Shown: piece by piece, positions 34,354 to 44,325 of the stretch
How positions within the stretch are numbered: position 1 is the stretch's first letter
Layout: each line of letters opens with the position of its first letter
NCBI GenBank assembly: GCA_035274845.1
Contig: DATENU010000002.1
Span: 62,001 to 126,000 of the forward strand
Direction: 5' to 3'
DNA from: Chthoniobacterales bacterium
GTDB taxonomy: Bacteria > Verrucomicrobiota > Verrucomicrobiia > Chthoniobacterales > UBA10450
DNA length: 64,000 bases
Translations under genes and position numbers: made by a program
The notes under the pieces: model-generated
What the model was told of the DNA's origin: nothing
What the model saw: the letters and a program-made list of their open reading frames with translations, nothing else
Databases searched by the model: none

Positions 34354-35193
34354 TTAACCAAAGCGGCCGGTGATGTACTCCTCTGTTTGCCGCTGGCCGG
34401 GGTTGGAAAAAATCTTGCCGGTGGCGTCGAACTCGATCAGGCGCCCGAGATAAAAGAAGGCGGTGTGATCGGAGCAGCGGCCCGCCTGCTGCATGTTGTG
34501 GGTGACGATGACGATGGTGTATTCCTGCTTCAATTGACGGATCAATTCCTCGACCTTTGCCGTGGCGATGGGATCGAGCGCGGAGCAGGGCTCGTCCATC
34601 AGGACGATCTCCGGTTCCACCGCCAGGGCCCGCGCGATACAAAGCCGCTGCTGCTGGCCGCCGGAAAGGCCGTAACCGCTCACATGCAGCCGGTCTTTGA
34701 CCTCCTCCCACAGTGCGGCCGAGCGCAGACTTTTCTCGACCGCTTCGTCGATCAGCGTGCGTTTGGTGACCCCGGCGATGCGCAAGCCGTAGGCGACATT
34801 GTCGTAAATCGATTTTGGGAATGGATTCGATTTTTGAAACACCATGCCGACCCGGCGCCGGAGATCGACCACGTCAACCTCGGACGCGTTGATATCCACG
34901 CCTTCGATCCGAATCGAGCCGCGCGAGATCTGGGCGCCATCGATAAGATCGTTCATCCGGTTCAGGCAACGGAGCAGGGTGGTTTTTCCGCAGCCGGACG
35001 GCCCGATGAAAGCGGTGACGGCGCGCGCGGGAATACTGAGACTGACGTCGTGGAGCACCTGGTGCGCGCCATACTTGAAGTCGAGGTGCTCGATCTCAAT
35101 CATGCCGGCCTCCGCTTTCGGTTCCGGCACTGGGGCGGGCGGGTTAACGAGAGTCTGTGAAGTTAATTTGGGCATTTCAGCGACGCTTACCAT
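34354..35193 (-). CDS. pstB: Phosphate ABC transporter ATPase
   Basis: 279 aa from ATG 35193 (the frame is open further upstream but only as pstA shadow). Walker [15 protein letters not shown], signature [16 protein letters not shown], Walker [17 protein letters not shown], and the PstB-typical [11 protein letters not shown] and [20 protein letters not shown]. About 30 non-conserved N-terminal residues precede the core. Start and pstA stop overlap by 7 bp. Confidence 0.96.
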   Translation of the reverse strand: MVSVAEMPKLTSQTLVNPPAPVPEPKAEAGMIEIEHLDFKYGAHQVLHDVSLSIPARAVTAFIGPSGCGKTTLLRCLNRMNDLIDGAQISRGSIRIEGVDINASEVDVVDLRRRVGMVFQKSNPFPKSIYDNVAYGLRIAGVTKRTLIDEAVEKSLRSAALWEEVKDRLHVSGYGLSGGQQQRLCIARALAVEPEIVLMDEPCSALDPIATAKVEELIRQLKQEYTIVIVTHNMQQAGRCSDHTAFFYLGRLIEFDATGKIFSNPGQRQTEEYITGRFG

Positions 35194-36209
35194 GATAGGC
35201 GGTTCCTGGTTCGTTCTCGCAAGACAATAGATGTTAGTGCAATCAGCATGACGAGGAAAAGGAAGACAAACGCGCTGCCGTACTGCACGCGTTCCGTGTA
35301 CTCGTTCTGCGGAATCTTCGAGCTGACCACGTAAATGTGATACGGCAGGGCCATGACCCCCTGGAAAACGAAGTCGGTAAACCTGGCCACCTGCCACGGC
35401 ATTTCGTCCTTCATGGCGTAAGCCGCAGTGAACATGATGGGCGCCGTCTCGCCCGCGACCCGCGCGATCCCGAGGATCGAGGAAGTCAGAATTCCCGGCA
35501 TCGCGTAAGGGAGGACATTCTTGCGGATCGTCTGCCATTTGCTCGCCCCGAGCGCGAGCGACCCTTCGCGCAACCCCTGGGGGACGGCCCGGAGCGATTC
35601 TTCGCTCGCGGTAATGATCGCGGGCAGGACCATCAGGCCGAGGGTGAACCAGCCGGCGATGAGCGAAACATTCCAGCCGAAGAAAATGACGAACAATCCA
35701 AAACCGAAAAGACCGAAGACAATCGAAGGCACCCCAGCCAGGTTGAGGATCGCAATCCGAATCAGGCGGATGCCGCGGCCGTTCCGGCTGTATTCGTTCA
35801 GATAAATCGCGCTGCTGATCCCGATGCCGAGCGCCAGGATCATCGACCCGATGACCAGGAGCGCCGTTCCCACAATGCAGGGCCAGATGCCGCCGGCCGA
35901 ATAGGCGATGCTCGTGGCTTCAACGGTGTCCGCGGGATGCGCCGCTTTCCATTCGCGAAACTGCCTGTCGCTCAACGTCAATTTTTTTCCTTCGAAGTCG
36001 AAGACGTAAAGCGTTTGGGGCGGCTCCGTCAGGAAGGGGATGTTGATGAAGGGCGGCGTCGACGTAAAAACCGTCCGGCTGCCTTTGATGCCGATGTCGA
36101 GAAAGATGTAGGTGGCGGCGGCGAGGACGAAGTAGGTGGCGAAGCGGAAGAGCCCAAAGAGCGTTTGTTCGAGCAGCCGTCCGCGCCTCCTATAAGTCGT
36201 ATAGGTCAT
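35187..36209 (-). CDS. pstA: Phosphate ABC transporter permease PstA
   Basis: 340 aa from the ATG at 36209; a TTG at 36224 would overlap pstC. Six membrane helices, a periplasmic insert (~45-105) after the first, and the EAA loop around [20 protein letters not shown]. The N-terminus [10 protein letters not shown] is encoded by a short TATAGGT/TATAAGT repeat also found before copA. It pairs with PstC to form the phosphate channel. Confidence 0.93.
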   Translation of the reverse strand: MTYTTYRRRGRLLEQTLFGLFRFATYFVLAAATYIFLDIGIKGSRTVFTSTPPFINIPFLTEPPQTLYVFDFEGKKLTLSDRQFREWKAAHPADTVEATSIAYSAGGIWPCIVGTALLVIGSMILALGIGISSAIYLNEYSRNGRGIRLIRIAILNLAGVPSIVFGLFGFGLFVIFFGWNVSLIAGWFTLGLMVLPAIITASEESLRAVPQGLREGSLALGASKWQTIRKNVLPYAMPGILTSSILGIARVAGETAPIMFTAAYAMKDEMPWQVARFTDFVFQGVMALPYHIYVVSSKIPQNEYTERVQYGSAFVFLFLVMLIALTSIVLRERTRNRLSW

Positions 36210-36216
36210 ATGGGTC

Positions 36217-37809
36217 CTATCCAATGCTCATCCGGTAACGGGCGACCAGTTTCTGCGCGAGATAGTTGATCACGAGCGTGATGGTAAAAAGAACCAGGCC
36301 CACCATGAAGAGCGCGCGGTAATGCGTGCTGCCGCGCACCACTTCGCCCATCTCTTGCGCGATGATTCCCGTCATGGTGTGGACCGGCTGGAACATGGCG
36401 CCCAGCCCCTGGGTGAAATCGGGAATCGCAATCCGGTTTCCCGCGCAGAGCAGGACCACCATCGTCTCGCCGATGACCCGTCCCAGGCCCAGGAGAATGG
36501 CGGAAACAATTCCCGACAGGGAAGCAGGAACGAGCACGCGCCCGATGGTTTGGAGGCGGTTCGCCCCAAGGGCGTAAGACGCTTCCTTGAATCCGCGCGG
36601 CACGTTGCGAAGCGCGTCTTCGGAAAGAGTAAAAATCGTCGGCACCGCCATAAGCGCGAGCAGACAACCCGCGGTGAAAACATTCAGCCGCTCGCTAATT
36701 GGAAAAAATGAGACCCACTTCAGGAGGGGCGACTGGGAGGCGGCCCGGACCGCTTGCCCGACAACCGCGATTCCAAAAAAGCCGAGCACCACCGAAGGAA
36801 TCGCCGAAATGAATTCGATGTATGGCTTGATGAACCGTCGTTCGTGGCGTGACGCGATTTCGCTCACATAAATCGCGGAAGAGACCCCGAGCGGCACAGC
36901 GATTAGCAGCGCCACGATCGAGACCAGAACCGAGCCCACGAGCAGCGGAATGATTCCGTACCAATCCTGCCAAAAACTCGCCGTGACCCATTCGCGCCCC
37001 GTGAGAAAGGAGCTAATCGAGCGATACCACGGCACGAGCACGTCCGGCGACCAGGCGCGCAATCTCTGTGACGCTACCGGTAATCCATCGAGATACTCGC
37101 GAGCCTTGGATTTCCATTGTTCGAGCGCTTTCGTCCCGGCTGGATCGGGAAGCGAGGGCGATTCCCCCAGGAGATTGCGAATTTTTGCCGCCATTTCAGC
37201 GCTGGCCGTATCAAAGGTCGCGGCGCTCTGCCCCAAAGTGGCCAAAGCGGCATCGTGATTCACTTCCGGCACCGCAATCGCCGCAGCTGCAGCCTGGTTG
37301 CCGGAACGCATCAATTGCTCGCGTTGCACCAGCAATTCGTTGCGCGCGAACAACTGCTCTTTCAAGGCGCTCGCCTGGTCCGTGAGATCGGAGAGGAGGC
37401 CGCGCATGTTCTCCGCGCTGTCGCCAAATCCGGCCGCGAATTGATCGAACGGCACCAGCGCCGCATTGATTTCGTCCAGCGGAACATTCCGCTTTTCCAT
37501 GGTGCGAACCTCCCGAAGCCGGATGTCGCTCAGGTTGCGCGCGAGCGCTTCATGTTGGGTGGAGACACCGCGAATGATGTCCACATATTCGAGCCCGGCC
37601 TGCCGGTAGAGCCGCAGGTTGGCGAGATTCTGTCCGAAGAATCCGAACCCTTCGCGGAACAGGAAAATGGTGATCAGCGCGAGCACAATCACGGCGACGA
37701 GGGCATTGCCGCCGAAGAAGGCCTTGATCATCTGCTCGAAGGCCGCCTGCATTTTTCTCGATTTTGTTCTCGGCGGGATGAGAAGGCGGGCGTCGGCGAC
37801 ACTTTCCAT
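36217..37809 (-). CDS. pstC: Phosphate ABC transporter permease PstC, with large insert
   Basis: 530 aa, against roughly 300-320 in typical PstC. The first membrane helix ([16 protein letters not shown], ~35-50) is followed by about 230 extra residues (~55-285), largely helical and rich in Ala, Gln and Glu, before the five remaining helices. The permease EAA loop is [20 protein letters not shown]. The insert should lie on the periplasmic side. It may contact PstS or sense phosphate; its role is unknown. Confidence 0.92.
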   Translation of the reverse strand: MESVADARLLIPPRTKSRKMQAAFEQMIKAFFGGNALVAVIVLALITIFLFREGFGFFGQNLANLRLYRQAGLEYVDIIRGVSTQHEALARNLSDIRLREVRTMEKRNVPLDEINAALVPFDQFAAGFGDSAENMRGLLSDLTDQASALKEQLFARNELLVQREQLMRSGNQAAAAAIAVPEVNHDAALATLGQSAATFDTASAEMAAKIRNLLGESPSLPDPAGTKALEQWKSKAREYLDGLPVASQRLRAWSPDVLVPWYRSISSFLTGREWVTASFWQDWYGIIPLLVGSVLVSIVALLIAVPLGVSSAIYVSEIASRHERRFIKPYIEFISAIPSVVLGFFGIAVVGQAVRAASQSPLLKWVSFFPISERLNVFTAGCLLALMAVPTIFTLSEDALRNVPRGFKEASYALGANRLQTIGRVLVPASLSGIVSAILLGLGRVIGETMVVLLCAGNRIAIPDFTQGLGAMFQPVHTMTGIIAQEMGEVVRGSTHYRALFMVGLVLFTITLVINYLAQKLVARYRMSIG

Positions 37810-37858
37810 GCGAAAAAGACAATCGCGGAAAGGTCAGCTCCCCGGCAATTTGTTTAGT

Positions 37859-37876
37859 GTTACGTTTGTGTGACGG
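37859..37876 (-). promoter_or_regulatory. Pho box before pstC
   Basis: On the minus strand CCGTCAC-ACAA-ACGTAAC: two 7-bp units 11 bp apart, the first 6/7 to CTGTCAC. It overlaps the phoR stop codon and lies 50 bp before the pstC ATG, so PhoB could drive pstCAB-phoU separately from phoBR. Confidence 0.5.
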
Positions 37877-39131
37877 GGAGGAGAGCGCTGATAGTCGTTC
37901 CTTTCCCCGGCTCGCTCCCGGCCTCGACTGTGCCGCCGTGCAGCTGCACGATATGTTTCACGATCGATAACCCGAGACCGGTCCCGCCGAGTTCCCGGCT
38001 GCGTCCTTTGTCGGCGCGATAAAATCGCTCGAAGATCCGCGGGAGATCCTCTTCGCGAATTCCAACGCCCTGATCGGAGACGCTGATGCGGACGCGGTCG
38101 CCCTCGAGCTCCGCGCGCAAGGAAACCATGCCTCCCGGTTGCGAATATTTCACCGCGTTATCGAGCAAATTGTAGATGACCTCCTGGAGCCGGCTCTCGT
38201 CCGCGTTGAGAAGGGGCAGGTTTCCCGGAAAATTGAGGTGCGACTTGAGTTTGGCGGCCGCGAAGCGTTTTTCCCAGTCGCGCATGATCGAGTGCAACAG
38301 CTCAGCCAGATCGACCTCGGACAAGTCGAGCTTGGTGCCGGGCGATTCGAGACGGGCCAGGCTCAGGACGTCCTCCACGAGCGAGTTCAAACGATCGGAA
38401 TGGCGCTCCATGATTTCGAGAATCCGAAGCAACTCGCCCGGCGGCTGGTGCGGGTCGTCCAACAGCGTCTCGAGGTATCCGCGAAAAATCGAGAGCGGCG
38501 TCCGGAGCTCGTGGGAAACATTCGCCACGAATTCGCGCCGTATTTCCTCCACCTGCTTGAGCTGGGTGACATCGCGAAAGAGGATCACCGCGCCCTCCAT
38601 CTGGGCGGAATCTTCGCCCAGAGGCACCGCCGTCACTTCCAATTCGCGGCCTTCGCTCGGACCGCGCGAGAGCTGAATCGATTCACGCTGCGGTTCGCGC
38701 GCCCGGACCGCTTCCAGGACGAGGCGGTCGATCGAGGCGTGCCGGATCAGTTCGAGAAATGGCAGGCCGCGGCCTTTTCCTTCGATGCCGAACAAACGCC
38801 GGAACGCGCGATTCATCAGGCGAACCTGGCGCTGGCCATCCACCACCACGAGGCCATCGAGCATTGCGCCAAAAACGGTCTGGGCGCTCAGCTCGCCTTC
38901 CCTGACCCTCTCTGCGAGCTCTCGCTGGCGATCGCCTACTTTCTCCAGCGCGAGTCCCAGGCGTTGCGCTCGCGCGTTGGCACTAATCAGGAATTTCCGC
39001 GGAGGTCGTCCGTTGAAAATGGCATCCACCAATTCTTCCGCGTCCTCCCAGGGTCCGATCCACCGTCGCCAGACGACGACGGCCGCGACAATCACGATGG
39101 CGGCCAGTCCACAAAATGCGAGCCAGCCCAT
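37860..39131 (-). CDS. phoR: Phosphate-regulon sensor histidine kinase
   Basis: 423 aa. One membrane helix (~3-21), a PAS domain (~85-190; FGAMLDGLVVVDGQRQVRLM), the phospho-accepting H207 in FVANVSHELRTPLSIF, and the ATPase domain with N box EVIYNLLDNAVKYS, DQGVGIREEDLPRIFERFYR and GGTGLGLSIVKHIV. The PAS plus single-helix layout is PhoR-like; it senses Pst status through PhoU. It starts 6 bp after phoB. Confidence 0.93.
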   Translation of the reverse strand: MGWLAFCGLAAIVIVAAVVVWRRWIGPWEDAEELVDAIFNGRPPRKFLISANARAQRLGLALEKVGDRQRELAERVREGELSAQTVFGAMLDGLVVVDGQRQVRLMNRAFRRLFGIEGKGRGLPFLELIRHASIDRLVLEAVRAREPQRESIQLSRGPSEGRELEVTAVPLGEDSAQMEGAVILFRDVTQLKQVEEIRREFVANVSHELRTPLSIFRGYLETLLDDPHQPPGELLRILEIMERHSDRLNSLVEDVLSLARLESPGTKLDLSEVDLAELLHSIMRDWEKRFAAAKLKSHLNFPGNLPLLNADESRLQEVIYNLLDNAVKYSQPGGMVSLRAELEGDRVRISVSDQGVGIREEDLPRIFERFYRADKGRSRELGGTGLGLSIVKHIVQLHGGTVEAGSEPGKGTTISALLPVTQT

Positions 39132-39137
39132 CAGCCC

Positions 39138-39824
39138 TTAGCTTTCCCGGATCCGGTAGCCGAAGCCGCGAACCGTTTCGATGGCGGCCGAAGCTTTGCC
39201 GAGTTTTTTGCGGAGCCGGCGGACATGCGTATCCACGGTGCGGGTATCGATCAAACTTTCGTACCCCCACACTTCGTTTAGCAACCGGTCGCGTTCCTGG
39301 ACGCGCCCTTGTCGCCGCATGAGCATCCGGAGGAGTTTGAATTCCACACTGGTTAGCCGGACGGAACGGCCACCCACGCTCACCTGGTGCCGCGCGGGAT
39401 CGAGGGTGATCTGGCCGATCGACAATTTTTCCTCGGTGGCTTCGCCTTTTCCTCGCCGCAAGATCGCGTTTACCCGCAAGATCAGCTCACGGGGGCTGAA
39501 CGGCTTGGTCACGTAATCGTCCGCGCCAAATTCGAGGCCAACGATGCGGTCGATCTCCTCTGCCTTCGCCGTCAGCATGATAATCGGGATCTGGCGCGTG
39601 GCCGGATCGGTTTTTAAAACCTTGCAAATTTCGAGTCCAGGCATTCGGGGCAACATCAGGTCGAGGATGATCAGGGCGGGCCGTTCCTCGCGGGCCAGGC
39701 GGAGCCCGGCCGCGCCTTCGGTGGCGACGCACAAGCTGAAACCGCCGGCTTTGCGCAAATGCAGCGTGAGCAAATCGACCACGTCTGGTTCGTCCTCAAT
39801 AATCAGGATTCGCGTGGTCGACAT
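39138..39824 (-). CDS. phoB: Phosphate-regulon response regulator PhoB
   Basis: 228 aa from ATG 39824 (MSTTRILIIEDEPDVVDLL); the frame is open to 39890. REC domain with phospho-Asp in ALIILDLMLPRMPG and KPFSPRELILRV; OmpR-type winged helix at ~130-225, with EFKLLRMLMRRQGRVQERDR and DTRTVDTHVRRLRKKLG. It should bind the CTGTCAC-type boxes at 7071-7110 and 37859-37876. Confidence 0.93.
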   Translation of the reverse strand: MSTTRILIIEDEPDVVDLLTLHLRKAGGFSLCVATEGAAGLRLAREERPALIILDLMLPRMPGLEICKVLKTDPATRQIPIIMLTAKAEEIDRIVGLEFGADDYVTKPFSPRELILRVNAILRRGKGEATEEKLSIGQITLDPARHQVSVGGRSVRLTSVEFKLLRMLMRRQGRVQERDRLLNEVWGYESLIDTRTVDTHVRRLRKKLGKASAAIETVRGFGYRIRES

Positions 39825-40398
39825 TCGGCGGGCCGGTTTAGACCCCGAGCTTTGCAGAGACACGCATTGTTTGTCAAAGAACGTCAGCAATGGCGTGGGA
39901 CGCCGGGGGAGGAAAACTCACCAGCTTCTGCGCCTTCTCGACACTCACGGACCTCGTCCGCGGTGGCGCGAGCGGGAGCGATGGCGACCGCAGTCGCGAT
40001 CACGAGCAGGCAACGACGCAAGGGCATCCTCTTTAGCCGCTCGAAAATCAGGAGTGAAATATGAAATACGCCAGGCTGGCGACGCAGAGCCGGACCAGAG
40101 ATAATCGAGCTTGACGACTTTCTGTTCGTCCAGCCCGGGCTGTCGCGCCATCCAACGGGGCTCGTTCATGAGCTGCAGCCTACCCGCTCTGAGAGTCGGC
40201 AGCAGCCCGCCTCAAGGCTTCGCGCCATGCATTTAGTTCCTCCCCCTTCGGAATCCGGTTCTGAAACATGCCGCCGTCTTCCGGAATCTCCTGGTTGTCG
40301 AACTGCGCCACCCAAAGGTCGCCACGCTGGGGGCGTTTCGCAGTAGCTAAATCCGCTTAGCGGGCGTCCCCTACACGAAACAGTCCTCCCAAAAGCAT
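39825..40398. other. Intergenic with possible gene remnants
   Basis: 574 bp with no complete gene. On the minus strand, 40192-40335 reads VAQFDNQEIPEDGGMFQNRI then PKGEELNAWREALRRAAADS and a stop, which looks like the conserved C-terminus of a lost protein. 40048-40169 (MNEPRWMARQPGLDEQKVVK) may be another fragment. Confidence 0.4.
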
Positions 40399-42864
40399 CT
40401 AGCTCGCGCGATCGGAGGAGCTAGCTTTTGTTCTTCTCGGGGCCTTCCTCTTCGTAGAGCGATCCAGTCTTCTGCGAAACTCCTTCCATATTTCCCCGCC
40501 GGCCTGCTTGGCGCACCACGCGTCGGCGGCAAAACAAAGTGAAGGATGTCCCAGTAGCCATACGTACTCATGCAACGCCCTATCGCTGCGTCCAAGCTTA
40601 CCGAATTTTTTCTTTTCGAGTCCCATTTCCTTCTTCGCCAAGGGCCACAGTTTGACATCGCTACCCCCCCACAACAAATCAGCTACATTACTCATTTGAT
40701 AAATCGCTTTTCCGTCAGGACTATGAAATAATTCCTTCGCTGATTGAATATCATAGTCGCTTCGTCGGCACGCTATTATCGAAACATATCCTATCCGATT
40801 GCGACGCAATCCCTGAGAGTTTTTAATTAGAGATGCATCGAGCCAGAAAAGTGGAAAGCCCATACTTTCATGGAAAAGAATTATGTCCAATGCAGACGGG
40901 CGTAGGAAATCTTCTTCCTCCCACAGGACGATACGAGGAAACTCGCACAGATTAGACATCTGCTTCAGTTCCTTCTTGAATACACCGCCGAAATTGGCGA
41001 AAGGCCTTGTAGCACCCTCGGTGACCCAAGTATCCGTTACGCCAGCCAAGGCTTCATCGAGACCTGCGTTACTGGCGGATTCCCGCGATATAGCCTGTCC
41101 GAAAAGGCTCATGCTTCGAAGACCGAGGGCAAAGGCCGCAATTCTACTGTTTACGAACTCATACGCTTGAGCGTATTGTTGCTCTTTCATTTTCGACGCC
41201 AACGCCACTAAATCTAGGCGACGCAGAACCTGGCTATTGGCTGTAGCGCCGCGCAGGGCATACAACAGTGGTTTCGAGAACTGGAACAGCAACCCGTCGC
41301 CATTCACGGACTTGCGCTTGTGCCGCATATATGCGTAGGCCGCTCGTTTGATATTTAGCCGCCCCAGGGAGGAAAATAGATCGGACAGCTTGGCATTAAG
41401 CCAGTTAATCGGCGTGAAAACGCTTAAGGCGTACATGGCTTTAATTTCCTTAGCGTTGCTCAGTTCGTTTCTGAGCGGCGCGCTATGATTTTGATCGTAG
41501 TCCATGCTGTCAATTGAACGCGCAATACCGCGCAGTGAGGATTTGCTAAAAATAATTCTGTTCACACCGGAAAGAGCCATCAAACGCTCCTTTTCCTCGG
41601 GTTCGCACAGGGCGATGTCGTGAACACGAGTTTGCGCTTTTATGTCATTAGCCTCCTCGTTCCAAAGATGACTCGTTACGCCGACTCGACATATGTTGTG
41701 CTCTGATGAGACCTCGAGGCGCACAATATTAAAACCGAGGTGACCCGCCTGATGTGCGCCAATATCAAAGGCCGGCGCGCCAATGGCAAGAAAGCCATCG
41801 GTGAGATAGGAAGCGTATTCCTCGGCGCGCGACGACTGGAAGGTGGTATAAGCTGCCACCTCGGAAATGTGCTGGTGGCCGTGCAGGATTATTCTAAATC
41901 GATTTCGGACGAGGAACTTGTTGAAGTAGCTCGCATTCAAAAATCTGTATTTGTTGGTGTCATCATTGTTGGTCGGCAGATTATTGTGGTGAAGAACTGC
42001 GATCCTTAAGCTATCGGCGGGGGATAACGCTCTCTCGCAGGCCTTCGCAGCCTCTCGGTCGATGGAGCCAGGGTCGTAGGATTTTTCCGGGCTATCGTAT
42101 GCCGCGAGAATTGTTTCCACTTGCTCAATGACGCTGCGAACGGCGGGGGAACGGCTCTTGGAATTGGAGACCTTCTTTCGAAGGTCGCGGAGCAAAATTT
42201 GGAGCCTCTCTTCAGCCGCGTCGTACAGTCCGCACTTTTCAGCAGAGTTGACAGCCCATATCGAAATCGATTTATCCCGTCCGGTATCCGTCTCTTTCCC
42301 ATAACTCGTGTCTCTGGCATATACGATTCTCGCAATCGGTGGATGCGAAAATGGTGTTACGAAGGTAATCGGGACCTTGCTGCTAGTTTGGAGCTCAGCA
42401 CATATCTGTTTAAAATAGTGGAACTTGTCGGATGCAGGGTCTCCATGCGTGCCTTGTTTGTCTGCCGCCGGGAGATTGCGGTGCGGAGAGAATGAATCGT
42501 GATTGCCAGGTACGGCTATGACGCCGTGAAATACGGGCAGCCGCTTTCCAGCCAGGTTCACCGTGGGCAGTAATAATTCCTCGTTAAGCGTCGCTACACG
42601 GTCCTTGTCCCATCTACTTTTGTAGATATTATCCCCGCCCAGAAGAAGGTAAGTTTTGTCCGATACTGCCGCAGCCTTTAACGCTGCTTCATGCAGTGTA
42701 TTTCTGAAAATCTCGTTAAGTTCGTCAAGCGGCGTTCCGCCTAGCGACTTGGTATGAAACGAAGCGGAGTTAGGATAGTCCCAGTGAATATCCGAGACGT
42801 GCACAATTGTCACGGAATAGGTCTTCCGGTTCCCCATCAGCGCCAGTGAATCGTTCGCTTTCAT
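40399..42864 (-). CDS. Large calcineurin-like metallophosphoesterase, novel C-terminus
   Basis: 821 aa from the ATG at 42864; TTG and other starts are possible up to 42903. Residues ~20-340 carry the full metallophosphoesterase set: HVSDIHWD (D25, H27), LLLGGDNIYKS (76-79), VPGNHDSF (120-123), a lone His in VLHHNNLP and LHGHQHISE (329-332). Residues ~390-821 match nothing I know and are basic near the end (STKRKAPRRTKASSS). Base composition is clearly AT-richer than the flanks, suggesting recent transfer. It is alone, with intergenic gaps on both sides; a role in defence or nucleic-acid processing is only a guess. Confidence 0.7.
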   Translation of the reverse strand: MKANDSLALMGNRKTYSVTIVHVSDIHWDYPNSASFHTKSLGGTPLDELNEIFRNTLHEAALKAAAVSDKTYLLLGGDNIYKSRWDKDRVATLNEELLLPTVNLAGKRLPVFHGVIAVPGNHDSFSPHRNLPAADKQGTHGDPASDKFHYFKQICAELQTSSKVPITFVTPFSHPPIARIVYARDTSYGKETDTGRDKSISIWAVNSAEKCGLYDAAEERLQILLRDLRKKVSNSKSRSPAVRSVIEQVETILAAYDSPEKSYDPGSIDREAAKACERALSPADSLRIAVLHHNNLPTNNDDTNKYRFLNASYFNKFLVRNRFRIILHGHQHISEVAAYTTFQSSRAEEYASYLTDGFLAIGAPAFDIGAHQAGHLGFNIVRLEVSSEHNICRVGVTSHLWNEEANDIKAQTRVHDIALCEPEEKERLMALSGVNRIIFSKSSLRGIARSIDSMDYDQNHSAPLRNELSNAKEIKAMYALSVFTPINWLNAKLSDLFSSLGRLNIKRAAYAYMRHKRKSVNGDGLLFQFSKPLLYALRGATANSQVLRRLDLVALASKMKEQQYAQAYEFVNSRIAAFALGLRSMSLFGQAISRESASNAGLDEALAGVTDTWVTEGATRPFANFGGVFKKELKQMSNLCEFPRIVLWEEEDFLRPSALDIILFHESMGFPLFWLDASLIKNSQGLRRNRIGYVSIIACRRSDYDIQSAKELFHSPDGKAIYQMSNVADLLWGGSDVKLWPLAKKEMGLEKKKFGKLGRSDRALHEYVWLLGHPSLCFAADAWCAKQAGGEIWKEFRRRLDRSTKRKAPRRTKASSSDRAS

Positions 42865-43230
42865 AGAGAATTCGGGCGACGTGCGAATGGTAATGCGCAA
42901 CAATTTCGAGGACTACAGCGTGTCGATTTTGCGCGGCTCAAGACGGCTGGAGGAAAAAGTTCATGGAGGACTGGGCGATTGAGGGGCTATCCAGATATTG
43001 CTTTGGTCACTGATATCTGTCGAGCTCTTAAAATTTTTCCCCGGCAAAACAGTGCCTCGTGGCCACGAACAACCTGTTGTCGTTCGCATTCCGCAGATGA
43101 GAATACCAGGTGAGGTCATGAACGCATTTGGGCAGAACAGGAGAATGACGGTGCGAATGATGATGGCCGATTTCGCGCGCCGAGATAATCACGCCCGCCA
43201 CGGTTGATCCAGCCGGATAGAACGGACCTC
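42865..43230. other. Intergenic, no gene seen
   Basis: About 365 bp between divergent genes; presumably promoters of the phosphoesterase and the dehydrogenase. Short frames on both strands have no support. Confidence 0.5.
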
Positions 43231-44214
43231 ATGCGCGCAATGCGTCTCCATGCTGTCGGGCGAGAGTTGATTGGCGACGACCTTCCCGTTGCGCGGCCTG
43301 CGACGAGGCAATTGCTCGTGAAAGTAGCCGCGTGCGCTGTTTGCCGGACCGATCTTCATGTCGTCGATGGTGAACTGCCGAATCCAAAATTGCCGCTGGT
43401 GCCGGGACACGAAGTGGTGGGACGCGTGGAAGAAATCGGTCCCGGCGTGGACAACTTTCAAAGAGGGGACCGCGTTGGAATTCCGTGGCTCGGCTGGACC
43501 TGCGGCGAATGCGAATTTTGCCTTTCGGCCCGCGAGAATTTGTGCGAGCGCGCCCGGTTCACCGGATACACCATCGATGGCGGTTACGCGGAATTCGCCG
43601 TGGCCGATGCTCGCTTCGCTTTTCGGCTCCCGGATGCCTTCGACGATGTCAGCGCGGCGCCTTTGCTCTGCGCCGGCTTGATTGGGTATCGCTCACTCCG
43701 GAAGGCGGGCGATGCCAGGAAACTGGGCATTTACGGCTTCGGCGCCGCGGCGCATATCATTACCCAGGTGGCGCGTTCCGAAGGCTGCGAGGTGTTCGCC
43801 TTCACGCGGCCGGGAGACGTCGAGGCGCAGCAATTCGCTCTCCGTTTGGGTGCGCATTGGGCCGGCGATTCGGAGGAAGCGCCCCCGGAAAAGCTCGATG
43901 CCGCCATTATCTTCGCGCCGATCGGTGCGCTCGTCCCGGCGGCGCTTCGGGTTCTGAAGCGGGGCGGGCGAGTTGTCTGCGGTGGAATTCACATGAGCGA
44001 TCTTCCTGCGTTTCCCTATCGCGATCTCTGGCAGGAACGAGAGATCGTCTCGGTAGCCAATCTGACTCGGCGCGATGCGGAAGAATTTTTGGCAATCGCT
44101 TCCCGGATTTCGATTCGAACCGAAACGAAAACCTTTCCCCTCGAACAGGCGAACGAAGCGCTCGAAGCGTTGCGGTCTGGAAAACTGAGTGGGGCGGCGG
44201 TGCTGGTGCCGTGA
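43231..44214 (+). CDS. Zinc-dependent alcohol dehydrogenase (MDR family)
   Basis: 327 aa from ATG 43231. CAVCRTDLHVVDGELP and PGHEVVGRVEEIGPGV carry the catalytic zinc ligands (Cys, His, Glu); CGECEFCLSARENLCE holds the four-Cys structural zinc. LGIYGFGAAAHIITQVA is the NAD(P)-binding Rossmann turn. Similar to AdhA-type zinc alcohol dehydrogenases with GYTIDGGYAEF. Substrate likely a primary alcohol or aldehyde. Confidence 0.88.
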   Translation: MRAMRLHAVGRELIGDDLPVARPATRQLLVKVAACAVCRTDLHVVDGELPNPKLPLVPGHEVVGRVEEIGPGVDNFQRGDRVGIPWLGWTCGECEFCLSARENLCERARFTGYTIDGGYAEFAVADARFAFRLPDAFDDVSAAPLLCAGLIGYRSLRKAGDARKLGIYGFGAAAHIITQVARSEGCEVFAFTRPGDVEAQQFALRLGAHWAGDSEEAPPEKLDAAIIFAPIGALVPAALRVLKRGGRVVCGGIHMSDLPAFPYRDLWQEREIVSVANLTRRDAEEFLAIASRISIRTETKTFPLEQANEALEALRSGKLSGAAVLVP

Positions 44215-44234
44215 GCTGGAGCCGCCTAATGGAG

Positions 44235-44254
44235 CCGGCCTGCCCACAGGCCGG
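44235..44254. repeat. Short palindrome CCGGCCTG/CAGGCCGG
   Basis: 8-bp perfect arms around CCCA after the dehydrogenase. A near copy lies at 54851-54868 after the thioesterase gene, so this is another small dispersed palindrome family. Confidence 0.5.
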
Positions 44255-44325
44255 AGGGGGGAGGCCTCGCATGCCATCGACCGTAATCCCAACGGCCCGA
44301 TGGCGGGCCGTCTCCAAGAAAAAAA

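Noticed and set aside
34354-35538. PstB extended to 394 codons and PhoU extended to 361 codons
   Set aside because: The extra N-terminal parts are out-of-frame translations of pstA and pstB; internal ATGs fit family lengths and operon overlaps.
42998-43207. 69-codon plus-strand frame before the dehydrogenase
   Set aside because: Short, no ribosome site or motif, and no continuity with the next gene.
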